A stretch of 7,189 nt of DNA. It comes from Thermoprotei archaeon. GTDB taxonomy: Archaea; Thermoproteota; Thermoprotei_A; Sulfolobales; NBVN01. The first letter of the stretch is position 1. Each line of letters starts with the position of its first letter. Under the pieces are notes generated by a model. It was not told the origin of the DNA and ran no database searches. It saw nothing but the letters and a program-made list of their open reading frames with translations. Shown here one piece after another: positions 1 through 6,074 of the stretch. Made by a program: the position numbers and the translations under genes. The DNA lies in contig QMWS01000034.1 of assembly GCA_003661745.1 (NCBI GenBank), forward strand, positions 1 to 7,189, written 5' to 3'.

Positions 1-1092
1 AAAGTCAACTAACTTAGCTTCATATTCTCGCCCTCTTATTTCGATAGTTAACTTACCGCCTAAGTACATGTGTGAAGTCTTCACGTACCCCATGGCTATA
101 GGCCTATTCAATGTTGGTGAGAACGCGCCGCTAGTTACCTCACCTACAACTTCATCACATGCCCTTATCTTACACCCGTGCCTGGGTATTACCCGGAGGC
201 CCTTCTTTAATCTTAAACCAACACGTATCCTGCTAACACCTTTCTCGTAGATTTTCCTCACCTTATCACAGCCAATACATCCAGTCTTATTCAGTGAGAG
301 AGCAAGCCAATAACGCGCCTCTATCGGATTAGTGCTCTCATTCATATCAACACCAGCTAATAAGTACCCCATCTCTAGGCGAAGGGAGTCCCTAGCAATA
401 AGTCCGGCAGGCTTGGCACCTAATTCTATAGCTTTCTCAAATATTGCCTTTCCGTGCTCTATGTCAGTCCATATCTCGAAACCGTATGACCGCACCTCCT
501 CTCCAGTCCATCCAGACCTACTTATTAAGACAGCTGTCTTCCCTAGTATCTCAGGTCTGTATATGAACTGCAGTATCTTAAGGTCCTTAGCATCCCCTAC
601 GCCCAGCCCCTCTAGTATCTCGGTAGCTCGAGGACCTTGAATCGCTATAAGTACGGAATTTAGTGTGACGTCCTCTATCTCAACATCGTGGTAGCCTAGG
701 CGCTGCTTCCACATATTAAGCCACTCAAGATCCTTCCTTACATTAGGTGCATTAACTACAGCAAACCAGACATCATCATCAACGTAGTACAGCATTATGT
801 CATCTCGTATACCTCCCTCCTCAGTAAGTAGGAGGACGGGACCGCTCATAAAGTGCTTGCTTACCTTGGTTATGTCCTTACTTACTAATTTCTGCAGGAA
901 CTCGATAACTCTCGTACCTCTAATTACGTACCTACCCATGTGTGAGACATCGAATACTGTCACCTCGGTTCTTGTTTTAACATGTTCTTCGATAGGATTG
1001 CCGTAATCCATTGATGTTATCCAGCCAGCAAATTCACCTGGATTACCACCGTACTTTCTCTGAAGATCAAGCAAAGGAACGGCCAGTGACAC
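1..1092 (-). CDS. gcvT: Glycine cleavage system T protein (aminomethyltransferase), 3' end cut by window edge
   Basis: Takes the aminomethyl group from the lipoyl arm of GcvH, releases ammonia and passes the one-carbon unit to tetrahydrofolate or the archaeal pterin carrier; cytoplasmic. 364 codons are open to the edge; family members are about 360-380 residues, so only the last few residues are missing. Seen in order: FAGW (21-24), DVSHMGR (48-54), GGIRDDI (93-99; D97 matches the catalytic Asp of the family GG-x-x-DD motif), VVNA (112-115), IQGPRA (151-156), SRSGWTGE (191-198), ARDSLRLEMG (233-242), GEVTSGAFSPTL (317-328). The start is GTG because the codon directly before it is an in-frame TAG and the translation begins like the family N-terminus. 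A GGTGA Shine-Dalgarno sits at 1098-1102, five bases upstream. Divergent from gcvPA-gcvPB. Odd: four cysteines (C272, C275, C307, C312) in the C-terminal part, with CIGC where FIG(K/R) is usual. Identity is firm. Confidence 0.96.
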   Translation of the reverse strand, partial: MSLAVPLLDLQRKYGGNPGEFAGWITSMDYGNPIEEHVKTRTEVTVFDVSHMGRYVIRGTRVIEFLQKLVSKDITKVSKHFMSGPVLLLTEEGGIRDDIMLYYVDDDVWFAVVNAPNVRKDLEWLNMWKQRLGYHDVEIEDVTLNSVLIAIQGPRATEILEGLGVGDAKDLKILQFIYRPEILGKTAVLISRSGWTGEEVRSYGFEIWTDIEHGKAIFEKAIELGAKPAGLIARDSLRLEMGYLLAGVDMNESTNPIEARYWLALSLNKTGCIGCDKVRKIYEKGVSRIRVGLRLKKGLRVIPRHGCKIRACDEVVGEVTSGAFSPTLNRPIAMGYVKTSHMYLGGKLTIEIRGREYEAKLVDF

Positions 1093-1120
1093 CTAAATCA
1101 CCAAGTAACATCGTAGGTGT
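1089..1120. promoter_or_regulatory. Inverted repeat ACACCTA-N18-TAGGTGT over the gcvT start region
   Basis: Perfect 7-base arms (1089-1095 and 1114-1120). The outer arm lies immediately downstream of the gcvT TATA box and the inner arm covers the GTG start, so a bound protein would block initiation. The same YACCTA/TAGGTR half-sites recur at 1233-1253 on the gcvPA side. Operator function is inference; part of the match comes from Shine-Dalgarno-like GGTG bases. Confidence 0.35.
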
Positions 1121-1123
1121 TAG

Positions 1124-1134
1124 TATATATTTCC
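1124..1134 (-). promoter_or_regulatory. BRE/TATA promoter of gcvT
   Basis: Read on the minus strand this is GGAAA followed directly by TATATA, a good archaeal BRE plus TATA box. Its centre is about 34 bases from the gcvT GTG. With the usual 24-27 base offset, transcription would start near 1100, giving a very short leader that just contains the GGTGA Shine-Dalgarno. The start site is inferred. Confidence 0.65.
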
Positions 1135-1225
1135 TTAGTCTGCTATAACTGGAGATTCTACTAGCGTACATGGTGTAAACGGCATTACTGCTTTAATTGC
1201 ATTATTATTTTTGATGAAGAATCAG

Positions 1226-1234
1226 CTTATTTTA
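1226..1234 (+). promoter_or_regulatory. Probable TATA box of gcvPA-gcvPB
   Basis: CTTATTTTA, preceded by the purine-rich GATGAAGAATCAG, is centred about 40 bases before the gcvPA ATG. A start near 1255 would leave a leader of about 15 bases. It is weaker than the gcvT box, but it is the best T/A-rich element at a suitable distance; ATTATTATTTTTG (1201-1213) is an alternative further upstream. Confidence 0.45.
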
Positions 1235-1253
1235 CCTAAATCGTAAATAGGTA
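1233..1253. promoter_or_regulatory. Inverted repeat TACCTA-N9-TAGGTA just after the gcvPA TATA box
   Basis: Perfect 6-base arms (1233-1238 and 1248-1253) between the probable TATA box and the gcvPA start. The left arm belongs to ACCTAAATC (1234-1242), which occurs again, same orientation, at 1091-1099 by the gcvT start. A repressor-site role for both divergent promoters is inferred from position and repetition only. Confidence 0.35.
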
Positions 1254-1270
1254 GTTGGCGGTCGATAGTA

Positions 1271-2665
1271 ATGCCGCATCCATGGATACCTAACTCTGTT
1301 CCAGAAGTTAAGAATGAGATGCTGAAAGAGTTAGGCATTAGTGATGTCCTAGAGCTATTTAATGACGTGCCTAAGGAGCTGATACTTAAGGAGCCACCTA
1401 AAGTGGGTTTAGGGAAGCCGCTAACCGAATATGAGGTTAGGAGGTTTTTTGAGTCTGTTATCTCGAAGAACAAAGTTTTCATAAATCCACCACCGTTCAT
1501 AGGGGGTGGGGTATGTTATCACTACGTTCCAGCAGCTGTTAAAGCTATAATTTCGCGCTCGGAATTCTATACATCGTACACTCCCTATCAGGCTGAGGTA
1601 GCGCAGGGTCTCCTACAGGCAATATTTGAGTACCAGAGCTTAATGGCGGAGCTCTATGGTGTTGATGTGGTTAATGCGTCTCTCTATAATGGTAGTACAG
1701 CAGCTGCTGAAGCGGTGAGAATGGCGGCTAGAGTCAAGCGTAATAAGCGTAAAGTACTCGTTTCAAAAGCTGTCCACCCTGAAATTAGGGAGGTAATCAA
1801 GACGTGGTCTTTCGGAGCTGGAATAGAGGTCATTGAGGTAGAGTACGATAAAGTAACTGGCAGAACAGATGTTAATGACTTGCTAGCGAAGTTAGGTGAT
1901 GATGTAGCTGCAACACTAGTGCAGTATACGAACTTCTTCGGTGTTATAGAGACCGAGCTAAAGGAAGTAATAGAGGTAACACATAAGCACAACGCACTAG
2001 CTATAGTTTACTCTAATCCCATCTTGTTAGGTGTGCTTAGATCGCCTGGAGAACTCGGAGCTGACATAGTCGTAGGTGACGCACAGCCTCTAGGCTTAGG
2101 CCTGAACTACGGTGGTCCATCAGCTGGTATATTGGGCATAAAGTTTGAGAGAGATCTGCTGCGGCAGCTGCCCGGCAGGCTAATAGGCGCTACAGTAACT
2201 GAAGACGGTAGAGAACTGGGCTTTACAATGATATTGCAGACAAGGGAACAACATATAAGGAGGGAGAGAGCTACATCAAACATTACAACGAACTCCAATC
2301 TCGAGGCGCTAGCAGCAGCTGTATATGTATCACTGCTGGGAGCTGATGGTATTAGAAAGTTAGGTGAGGCTATATTAGGTAGGACCAATTATGCGCTGAA
2401 AAAGCTCAGTAGCGTAAGGAATATAAAGGTGCCCGTATTTGAAGGTAGCCAGTACTTTATGGAATTCCCAATAAAAGTAGAGGGTAAGGACATTGAAGAC
2501 GTATACAAGGCGCTAATCAGGGAATCCATTCATATAGGACCTCTTCTAAGACGCTTTAGGGACTATGCAGAATTAAGTAACTGCTCACTAGTCTGCTTTA
2601 CTGAAGCACATACTAAGGGTGATATTGATACGCTGGTTAGCGTACTAGAGGAAGTACTGAGGTGA
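1271..2665 (+). CDS. gcvPA: Glycine dehydrogenase (decarboxylating) subunit 1, P-protein alpha
   Basis: N-terminal-half subunit of the two-chain P-protein, which with GcvPB decarboxylates glycine and loads the aminomethyl group onto lipoyl-GcvH. At 464 residues it is close to the usual 440-460. Recognisable: the HPWIPN opening (3-8), FYTSYTPYQAEVAQG (99-113), SLYNGSTAAAEA (137-148), ADIVVGDAQPLGLGL (264-278), LNYGGPSAG (278-286), LQTREQHIRRERATSNITTN (322-341). As expected for this subunit there is no PLP lysine after DAQPLG; the cofactor lysine is in GcvPB. Start: ATG is the only start codon between the in-frame TAA at 1244-1246 and the conserved N-terminus; upstream is a weak GGCGG (1257-1261). 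First gene of a two-gene operon, 7 bases ahead of gcvPB. Mild oddity: the usual YDHY-like stretch reads VCYHYVP (81-87). Identity is firm. Confidence 0.97.
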   Translation: MPHPWIPNSVPEVKNEMLKELGISDVLELFNDVPKELILKEPPKVGLGKPLTEYEVRRFFESVISKNKVFINPPPFIGGGVCYHYVPAAVKAIISRSEFYTSYTPYQAEVAQGLLQAIFEYQSLMAELYGVDVVNASLYNGSTAAAEAVRMAARVKRNKRKVLVSKAVHPEIREVIKTWSFGAGIEVIEVEYDKVTGRTDVNDLLAKLGDDVAATLVQYTNFFGVIETELKEVIEVTHKHNALAIVYSNPILLGVLRSPGELGADIVVGDAQPLGLGLNYGGPSAGILGIKFERDLLRQLPGRLIGATVTEDGRELGFTMILQTREQHIRRERATSNITTNSNLEALAAAVYVSLLGADGIRKLGEAILGRTNYALKKLSSVRNIKVPVFEGSQYFMEFPIKVEGKDIEDVYKALIRESIHIGPLLRRFRDYAELSNCSLVCFTEAHTKGDIDTLVSVLEEVLR

Positions 2666-2666
2666 T
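2659..2666 (+). promoter_or_regulatory. Strong Shine-Dalgarno of gcvPB overlapping the gcvPA stop
   Basis: GAGGTGAT matches the archaeal anti-Shine-Dalgarno over eight bases, six bases before the gcvPB ATG, and contains the gcvPA stop TGA (2663-2665). This is the strongest ribosome site in the window and implies coupled, stoichiometric translation of the two P-protein subunits. Confidence 0.85.
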
Positions 2667-2672
2667 GGAGAA

Positions 2673-4196
2673 ATGGTGTTTAGACAGGCTAAGTGGAGCG
2701 AGCCAATAATATTTGAGTTAAGTAGGCACAATAAGCAGGGACTACTAGTTGATGAGGAATTTAGGGGGTACGCTGAGGATGCATTAAGGGAAATACCGAA
2801 GGAGTACCTGAGGGCGCGGGACAGCCTTAAAATACCTAATCTAAGCGAAGTAGAAGTTGTGAGGCACTTCACAAGGCTTTCTCAAATGGCTTATGGTGTA
2901 GACTTAGGTCCTGTACCACTTGGCTCATGTACCATGAAGTACAACCCTAAAGTGTGCGAAGAGCTTGCTAATGATAAGAGAGTAACTGATCTTCACCCAT
3001 ATCAAGATGAAGAAACGGTCCAAGGAATACTTGAGATAATATACCTACTGCAGAAATGGTTAGCTGAGTTGACAGGCGCGGATGTCTGTACTCTACAGCC
3101 GCCAGCAGGTGCTTCAGGAGAATTTGTTGGTGCCTTAATGATAAAGAAGTACCACCTAGATAGGGGAGAAGAACAAAGAGTTGAAATGATAATACCTGAC
3201 AGTGCCCATGGCAGTAACCCAGCGAGCGCTGTAATGGCAGGATTTAGGGTTGTTAGGGTTCCAGCGACACCTGAGGGTGATACTGACGTGAACGCAATTA
3301 AGGCAGTAGTGAGCGAGAGGACAGCTGGCATAATGTTGACTAACCCCAGTACTCTCGGATTGTTCGAATCGAAGATACTTGAGATAGCGGACATAATCCA
3401 TGATGCAGGAGGGTTACTATATTACGATGGAGCTAACCTTAACGCAATACTAGGCTTAGTAAGGCCGTGCGATATGGGGTTCGACGTAGTGCATCTTAAC
3501 CTCCATAAGACATTTGCAGCCCCTCACGGGGGCGGAGGACCAGGAGCTGGCGTCATATGCGCTAAAGGTGCACTTAAGGATTACATTCCAGTACCTATAG
3601 TCGATTATGATGGTAGAAAGTACTTCCTGAGATATGATGTACCAAAGTCTATAGGGAGAATAACATGGTTCTATGGCAACATAGTACCTGCTGTAAAGTC
3701 ATTCATATACTTAGCATCATTGGGCCCCTTAGTGAGGGAGGTAGCTGAGATCTCTGTACTTAATACTAACTATTTCATGAAGAAAGTAACTAAACTACGG
3801 GGAGTGGACTTAATTTATGGTAGGAATAGGTGGCGTAAGCACGAAGTCGTACTAAGCTTTGAAAAACTCCACAAGGAAACGGGTGTTACAGCTGAGGACG
3901 TAGCTAAGGCCCTACTAGATAGGGGGTTCCACGCGCCAACGATATACTTCCCCTTAATAGTTCCTGAGGCGCATATGGTTGAGCTAACGGAGTCTGAGAC
4001 TAAGGAGAATATCGACGCTTTAATTAATGCGTATGCGGAGATCGTAGAGCTAGCGTATAGAAATCCGGATGCGCTGAAGGCAGCACCAAGAAATACATCA
4101 GTTACTAGACTCAACAACATATTTGCTAATGCTCCAAAAACTGTGACACCATCATACAAGTTTATTGACAGAATCAAGGAGCTGCTGAAGGCGTAG
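2673..4196 (+). CDS. gcvPB: Glycine dehydrogenase (decarboxylating) subunit 2, P-protein beta
   Basis: Catalytic PLP-bearing subunit of the two-chain glycine decarboxylase; pairs with GcvPA and acts on lipoyl-GcvH in the cytoplasm. Family marks: PLGSCTMKYNP (82-92), the TDLHPYQ segment (105-111), LQPPAGASGE (141-150), PDSAHGSNPAS (175-185), DGANLNA (252-258), and the cofactor-site motif NLHKTFAAPHGGGGPGAG (276-293) with the Schiff-base lysine at K279. Later come FHAPTIYFPL (419-428) and VPEAHMVELTESETKE (430-445). Length 507 is at the upper side of the usual 480-520; the last dozen residues (about 496-507, FKFIDR-like, charged) extend past the normal arginine-rich ending. The ATG is fixed by the strong Shine-Dalgarno overlapping the gcvPA stop. 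Ends 24 bases before the end of the convergent kinase-like gene, with no clear U-tract between them. Identity is firm. Confidence 0.97.
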   Translation: MVFRQAKWSEPIIFELSRHNKQGLLVDEEFRGYAEDALREIPKEYLRARDSLKIPNLSEVEVVRHFTRLSQMAYGVDLGPVPLGSCTMKYNPKVCEELANDKRVTDLHPYQDEETVQGILEIIYLLQKWLAELTGADVCTLQPPAGASGEFVGALMIKKYHLDRGEEQRVEMIIPDSAHGSNPASAVMAGFRVVRVPATPEGDTDVNAIKAVVSERTAGIMLTNPSTLGLFESKILEIADIIHDAGGLLYYDGANLNAILGLVRPCDMGFDVVHLNLHKTFAAPHGGGGPGAGVICAKGALKDYIPVPIVDYDGRKYFLRYDVPKSIGRITWFYGNIVPAVKSFIYLASLGPLVREVAEISVLNTNYFMKKVTKLRGVDLIYGRNRWRKHEVVLSFEKLHKETGVTAEDVAKALLDRGFHAPTIYFPLIVPEAHMVELTESETKENIDALINAYAEIVELAYRNPDALKAAPRNTSVTRLNNIFANAPKTVTPSYKFIDRIKELLKA

Positions 4197-4231
4197 GCAG
4201 GTGTAAATAAGCAGAGGTAGCTACAGCTCCT
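4177..4231. repeat. 8-base inverted repeat spanning the two convergent stop codons
   Basis: AGGAGCTG (4177-4184) and CAGCTCCT (4224-4231) are perfectly complementary, with 39 bases between. Each arm lies in the last codons of one convergent gene (gcvPB and the kinase-like gene). It could fold in either transcript, but no U-tract follows and the loop is long; it may simply reflect both genes ending in Glu/Gln-Leu codons. Confidence 0.25.
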
Positions 4232-5366
4232 GAAGGTACTCAGGCGAAGAGGCAGGAACAACAGGCATAACTTTTTCCTCATTATAACCAACTATGACCC
4301 TAATGTACCCACTCAGCTCTCTATCTAGTTGCGGGTCCCCCGTATCGACAAGAAGCCTCTTTAAGCTGGCAAGCTTTGATCTAGTAGCTACAACATATAT
4401 GTTCTTAACCCCAACGCTTCTAATTACCCTAGGACTTATTTGCTGGTTTCCTCGGCCAAAGATGTAGCCCTGCTTGCCGATGACTGTAACGACAATATAC
4501 TTTTTCTTATACCTACTTACAATTTCGAGTAGCTCCCTCTCCCCTAAGTCCTTACCAACTAACCTCCCGCTGTAAACAGCATCGACGCCTAGTAAGGTCT
4601 TATCTACATGTAGAATGTCTGCTATAGCTTTAATCGTTGATCCGGGTCCAAGTATATAGAGCGCGTCATTCTCCATAATTTCACGTACAAAAAATTCAGC
4701 TACCTCAAGCTTCTCTTCAGCAGCGCCAGATGCGAATTCTTTGCTTGGAACGAGGAGCCCCTCAATAAATGGAGCCTGTGCATACCCGTATATCCTCACG
4801 CGCAGAATACCTCTGGAGATAGCATCTTCGTCAGCGTCAGCAACCTCAGCTACTTCCAATGATGCCTTACCTTCCACGAATCTCACTACTATGTCAGCAG
4901 CTGCCTCAGGTGAAGCAGCAAAAACTCCAGAGTACATCTTAACTCCGGCAGGTATGCCTAATATAGGTATCTTATCCCCCACTACATCCAATACGTCTCT
5001 TGCTGTTCCATCACCACCAACGAAAACTACTAGCCTTACCCCTCTACTTGCAAGCAATCTACACACTTCCCTCGTGTCTTTACTACTCGTTCTATCTGAT
5101 ACCGGAATATCTAGGCACTCAAACCTTAGCGACTGAAATTCTCTTAAGTAATTGCATCCCATGATTCCTGCTGCAGAAACTATCACCTCGCTGAAGCCAA
5201 TCTTACTTAACCTCCCTAAAAATCTCCGTGCCCTTATTGGTGCTACGGGCTTTGCACCCCGCTTTAAAGCCTCCTCCAACAGACTACCGTCAGTACCCTT
5301 AAGACCTACTGAACCTCCCATTCCTGCTATTGGGTTGACCAAGAATCCTATCGTAAAAATCACCAC
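4221..5366 (-). CDS. ATP-NAD kinase-like protein (COG3199 / AcoX-type)
   Basis: Belongs to the NAD kinase/diacylglycerol kinase fold. Seen: a first strand running into NPIAGMGG (11-18), VGLKGTDG (20-27), VFVGGDGTARDV (114-125) holding the GGDGT nucleotide-binding motif (117-121), GIPAGVKMYSGVFA (137-150), the late motif IGKQGYIFGRGNQQISPRVI (296-315), and a C-terminal alpha/beta segment ending near 381, normal for this group (about 350-390). These motifs fit COG3199 better than the shorter canonical archaeal NAD kinase (PpnK). NAD phosphorylation by ATP or polyphosphate is the family prediction; I am not aware of a firmly established substrate for this clade. Start: GTG, with an in-frame TAG directly upstream; the next codon is also GTG and could be used. 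Starting lower (TTG, residue 9) would cut the first strand. Probably leaderless. Convergent with gcvPB, divergent from the zinc-ribbon gene. Confidence 0.88.
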   Translation of the reverse strand: MVIFTIGFLVNPIAGMGGSVGLKGTDGSLLEEALKRGAKPVAPIRARRFLGRLSKIGFSEVIVSAAGIMGCNYLREFQSLRFECLDIPVSDRTSSKDTREVCRLLASRGVRLVVFVGGDGTARDVLDVVGDKIPILGIPAGVKMYSGVFAASPEAAADIVVRFVEGKASLEVAEVADADEDAISRGILRVRIYGYAQAPFIEGLLVPSKEFASGAAEEKLEVAEFFVREIMENDALYILGPGSTIKAIADILHVDKTLLGVDAVYSGRLVGKDLGERELLEIVSRYKKKYIVVTVIGKQGYIFGRGNQQISPRVIRSVGVKNIYVVATRSKLASLKRLLVDTGDPQLDRELSGYIRVIVGYNEEKVMPVVPASSPEYLQEL

Positions 5367-5386
5367 CTACATGGGGTTACGAGCAA

Positions 5387-5400
5387 GAAAAACTTTCTCC
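5387..5400 (-). promoter_or_regulatory. Possible promoter of the NAD kinase-like gene
   Basis: On the minus strand the stretch reads GGAGAAAG then TTTTTC: a BRE-like purine run followed by a poor T-rich box, centred about 24 bases before the GTG start. That spacing fits a leaderless transcript, but the box lacks a true TATA core. Confidence 0.35.
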
Positions 5401-5412
5401 TAAGTCACTCAC

Positions 5413-5437
5413 TCTCTGAGGAACACTATTTCAGAGA
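5413..5437. promoter_or_regulatory. Inverted repeat TCTCTGA-N11-TCAGAGA between divergent genes
   Basis: Perfect 7-base arms (5413-5419 and 5431-5437), half-site centres 18 bases apart. It lies between the candidate promoters of the kinase-like gene and the zinc-ribbon gene, where a dimeric regulator could act on both. Regulatory use is inferred. Confidence 0.35.
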
Positions 5438-5439
5438 AT

Positions 5440-5454
5440 GTAATGTAGTATTAC
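5440..5454 (+). promoter_or_regulatory. Possible promoter of the zinc-ribbon gene with a GTAAT-N5-ATTAC dyad
   Basis: TAGTATTAC (5446-5454), centred about 31 bases before the TTG, is the best TATA-like element here. It sits inside a small perfect dyad, GTAAT (5440-5444) and ATTAC (5450-5454), only three bases beyond the larger inverted repeat. The predicted start would leave a leader of at most a few bases. Confidence 0.35.
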
Positions 5455-5480
5455 TTTCCTCCAATTGCAGGGTAGCCCCC

Positions 5481-6059
5481 TTGAGGTGCCCCTATTGCGG
5501 ATCATCTGATCTGATCTGGGACTATCAGAGGGGTGAGGTAGTATGTGCGCGATGCGCGTCGGTTATTGAGAGAATATACGTCAATACGATCTCACACAGC
5601 GAATACGACACTGAAGTCAGGCAGAAGAATCTACGCATTGGAGAGCCTGCACCTAAGCTTAGAAAGGCAACTAAGGACTACCTAAAGATACTCGAAAGTA
5701 TAAAGAACAAAAACGATGTTGTTATAGATGTTAACGCTTTTTGGGAATACCAGAAGACAGGGAGGCGCGTTAAACTTCTGAAAAGGAGATTAAATACTGA
5801 ACTCTTAAATGATTATGCCGTACGCGTAGCTATGGACGTACTTAGAAAGTATCCAAAGCTTTCAGCACGAACCGATAGAGCCAAGATAGCTATAGCGCTA
5901 CTTGCTATATCACTAGTTAAGGGAACTAAACTAAACATGGCATTACTAACTAAGAAAGTAGGGTTAAGTAAAGTTCACATCAAGAGACTTGAGAAGCTCG
6001 TGCTAAAAGAAAAGGCCTTCATTGATGAGCTGAGGGAAGCCTTCAATAAGGTGCAGTAG
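5481..6059 (+). CDS. TFIIB-type zinc-ribbon protein, shortened TFB-like
   Basis: 192 residues. The N-terminus is a TFIIB-type zinc ribbon: C3-x2-C6 and C22-x2-C25 with 15 residues between, followed by ASVIER (26-31), which echoes the G-x-VIEE of TFB. Next is a basic linker (about 45-105) without a recognisable B-reader/B-linker, then a helical domain (about 105-178) that resembles one cyclin-like repeat: DRAKIAIALLAISLV (132-146) then a possible helix-turn-helix (about 151-174, TKKVGLSKVHIKRLEKLV). True archaeal TFB is about 300 residues with two cyclin repeats, so this is not a standard initiation factor. It could be a TFB3-like accessory factor or another DNA-binding regulator; a role in transcription is inferred. 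Start: TTG is the only usable start codon before C3; the frame is open upstream but has no ATG, GTG or TTG. Poor initiation signals suggest low expression. Ends 15 bases before the convergent SRPBCC gene. Confidence 0.8.
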   Translation: MRCPYCGSSDLIWDYQRGEVVCARCASVIERIYVNTISHSEYDTEVRQKNLRIGEPAPKLRKATKDYLKILESIKNKNDVVIDVNAFWEYQKTGRRVKLLKRRLNTELLNDYAVRVAMDVLRKYPKLSARTDRAKIAIALLAISLVKGTKLNMALLTKKVGLSKVHIKRLEKLVLKEKAFIDELREAFNKVQ

Positions 6060-6074
6060 GCAATACCATGCTGG

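Noticed and set aside
332..640. Plus-strand open frames within the gcvT region (also 68-250 and 797-1006)
   Set aside because: All lie opposite gcvT, whose own translation is continuous and conserved; their compositions are those of antisense reads.
1214..1246. Ten-codon ATG frame upstream of gcvPA as a leader peptide
   Set aside because: It overlaps the probable TATA box and would lie upstream of the likely transcript start; no ribosome site and no codon pattern linked to glycine.
1093..1270. Glycine riboswitch ahead of gcvT or gcvPA
   Set aside because: The space from likely transcript start to start codon is only about 10-15 bases on either side, and no tandem aptamer-like structure is visible.
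3815..4291. 158-codon minus-strand open frame over the end of gcvPB
   Set aside because: It is antisense to firmly identified gcvPB and overlaps the end of the kinase-like gene; the translation is Ser/Leu-rich with no family pattern, typical of a reverse-frame shadow.
4741..5136. 131-codon plus-strand open frame opposite the kinase-like gene
   Set aside because: The Ser/Thr/Pro/Leu-rich translation is what the reverse of an Ala/Gly/Val-rich alpha/beta protein gives; no ribosome site or motif.
5493..5520. Short TGATC tandem at the start of the zinc-ribbon gene
   Set aside because: Only two to three imperfect copies and fully explained by the coding sequence SSDLIWD.
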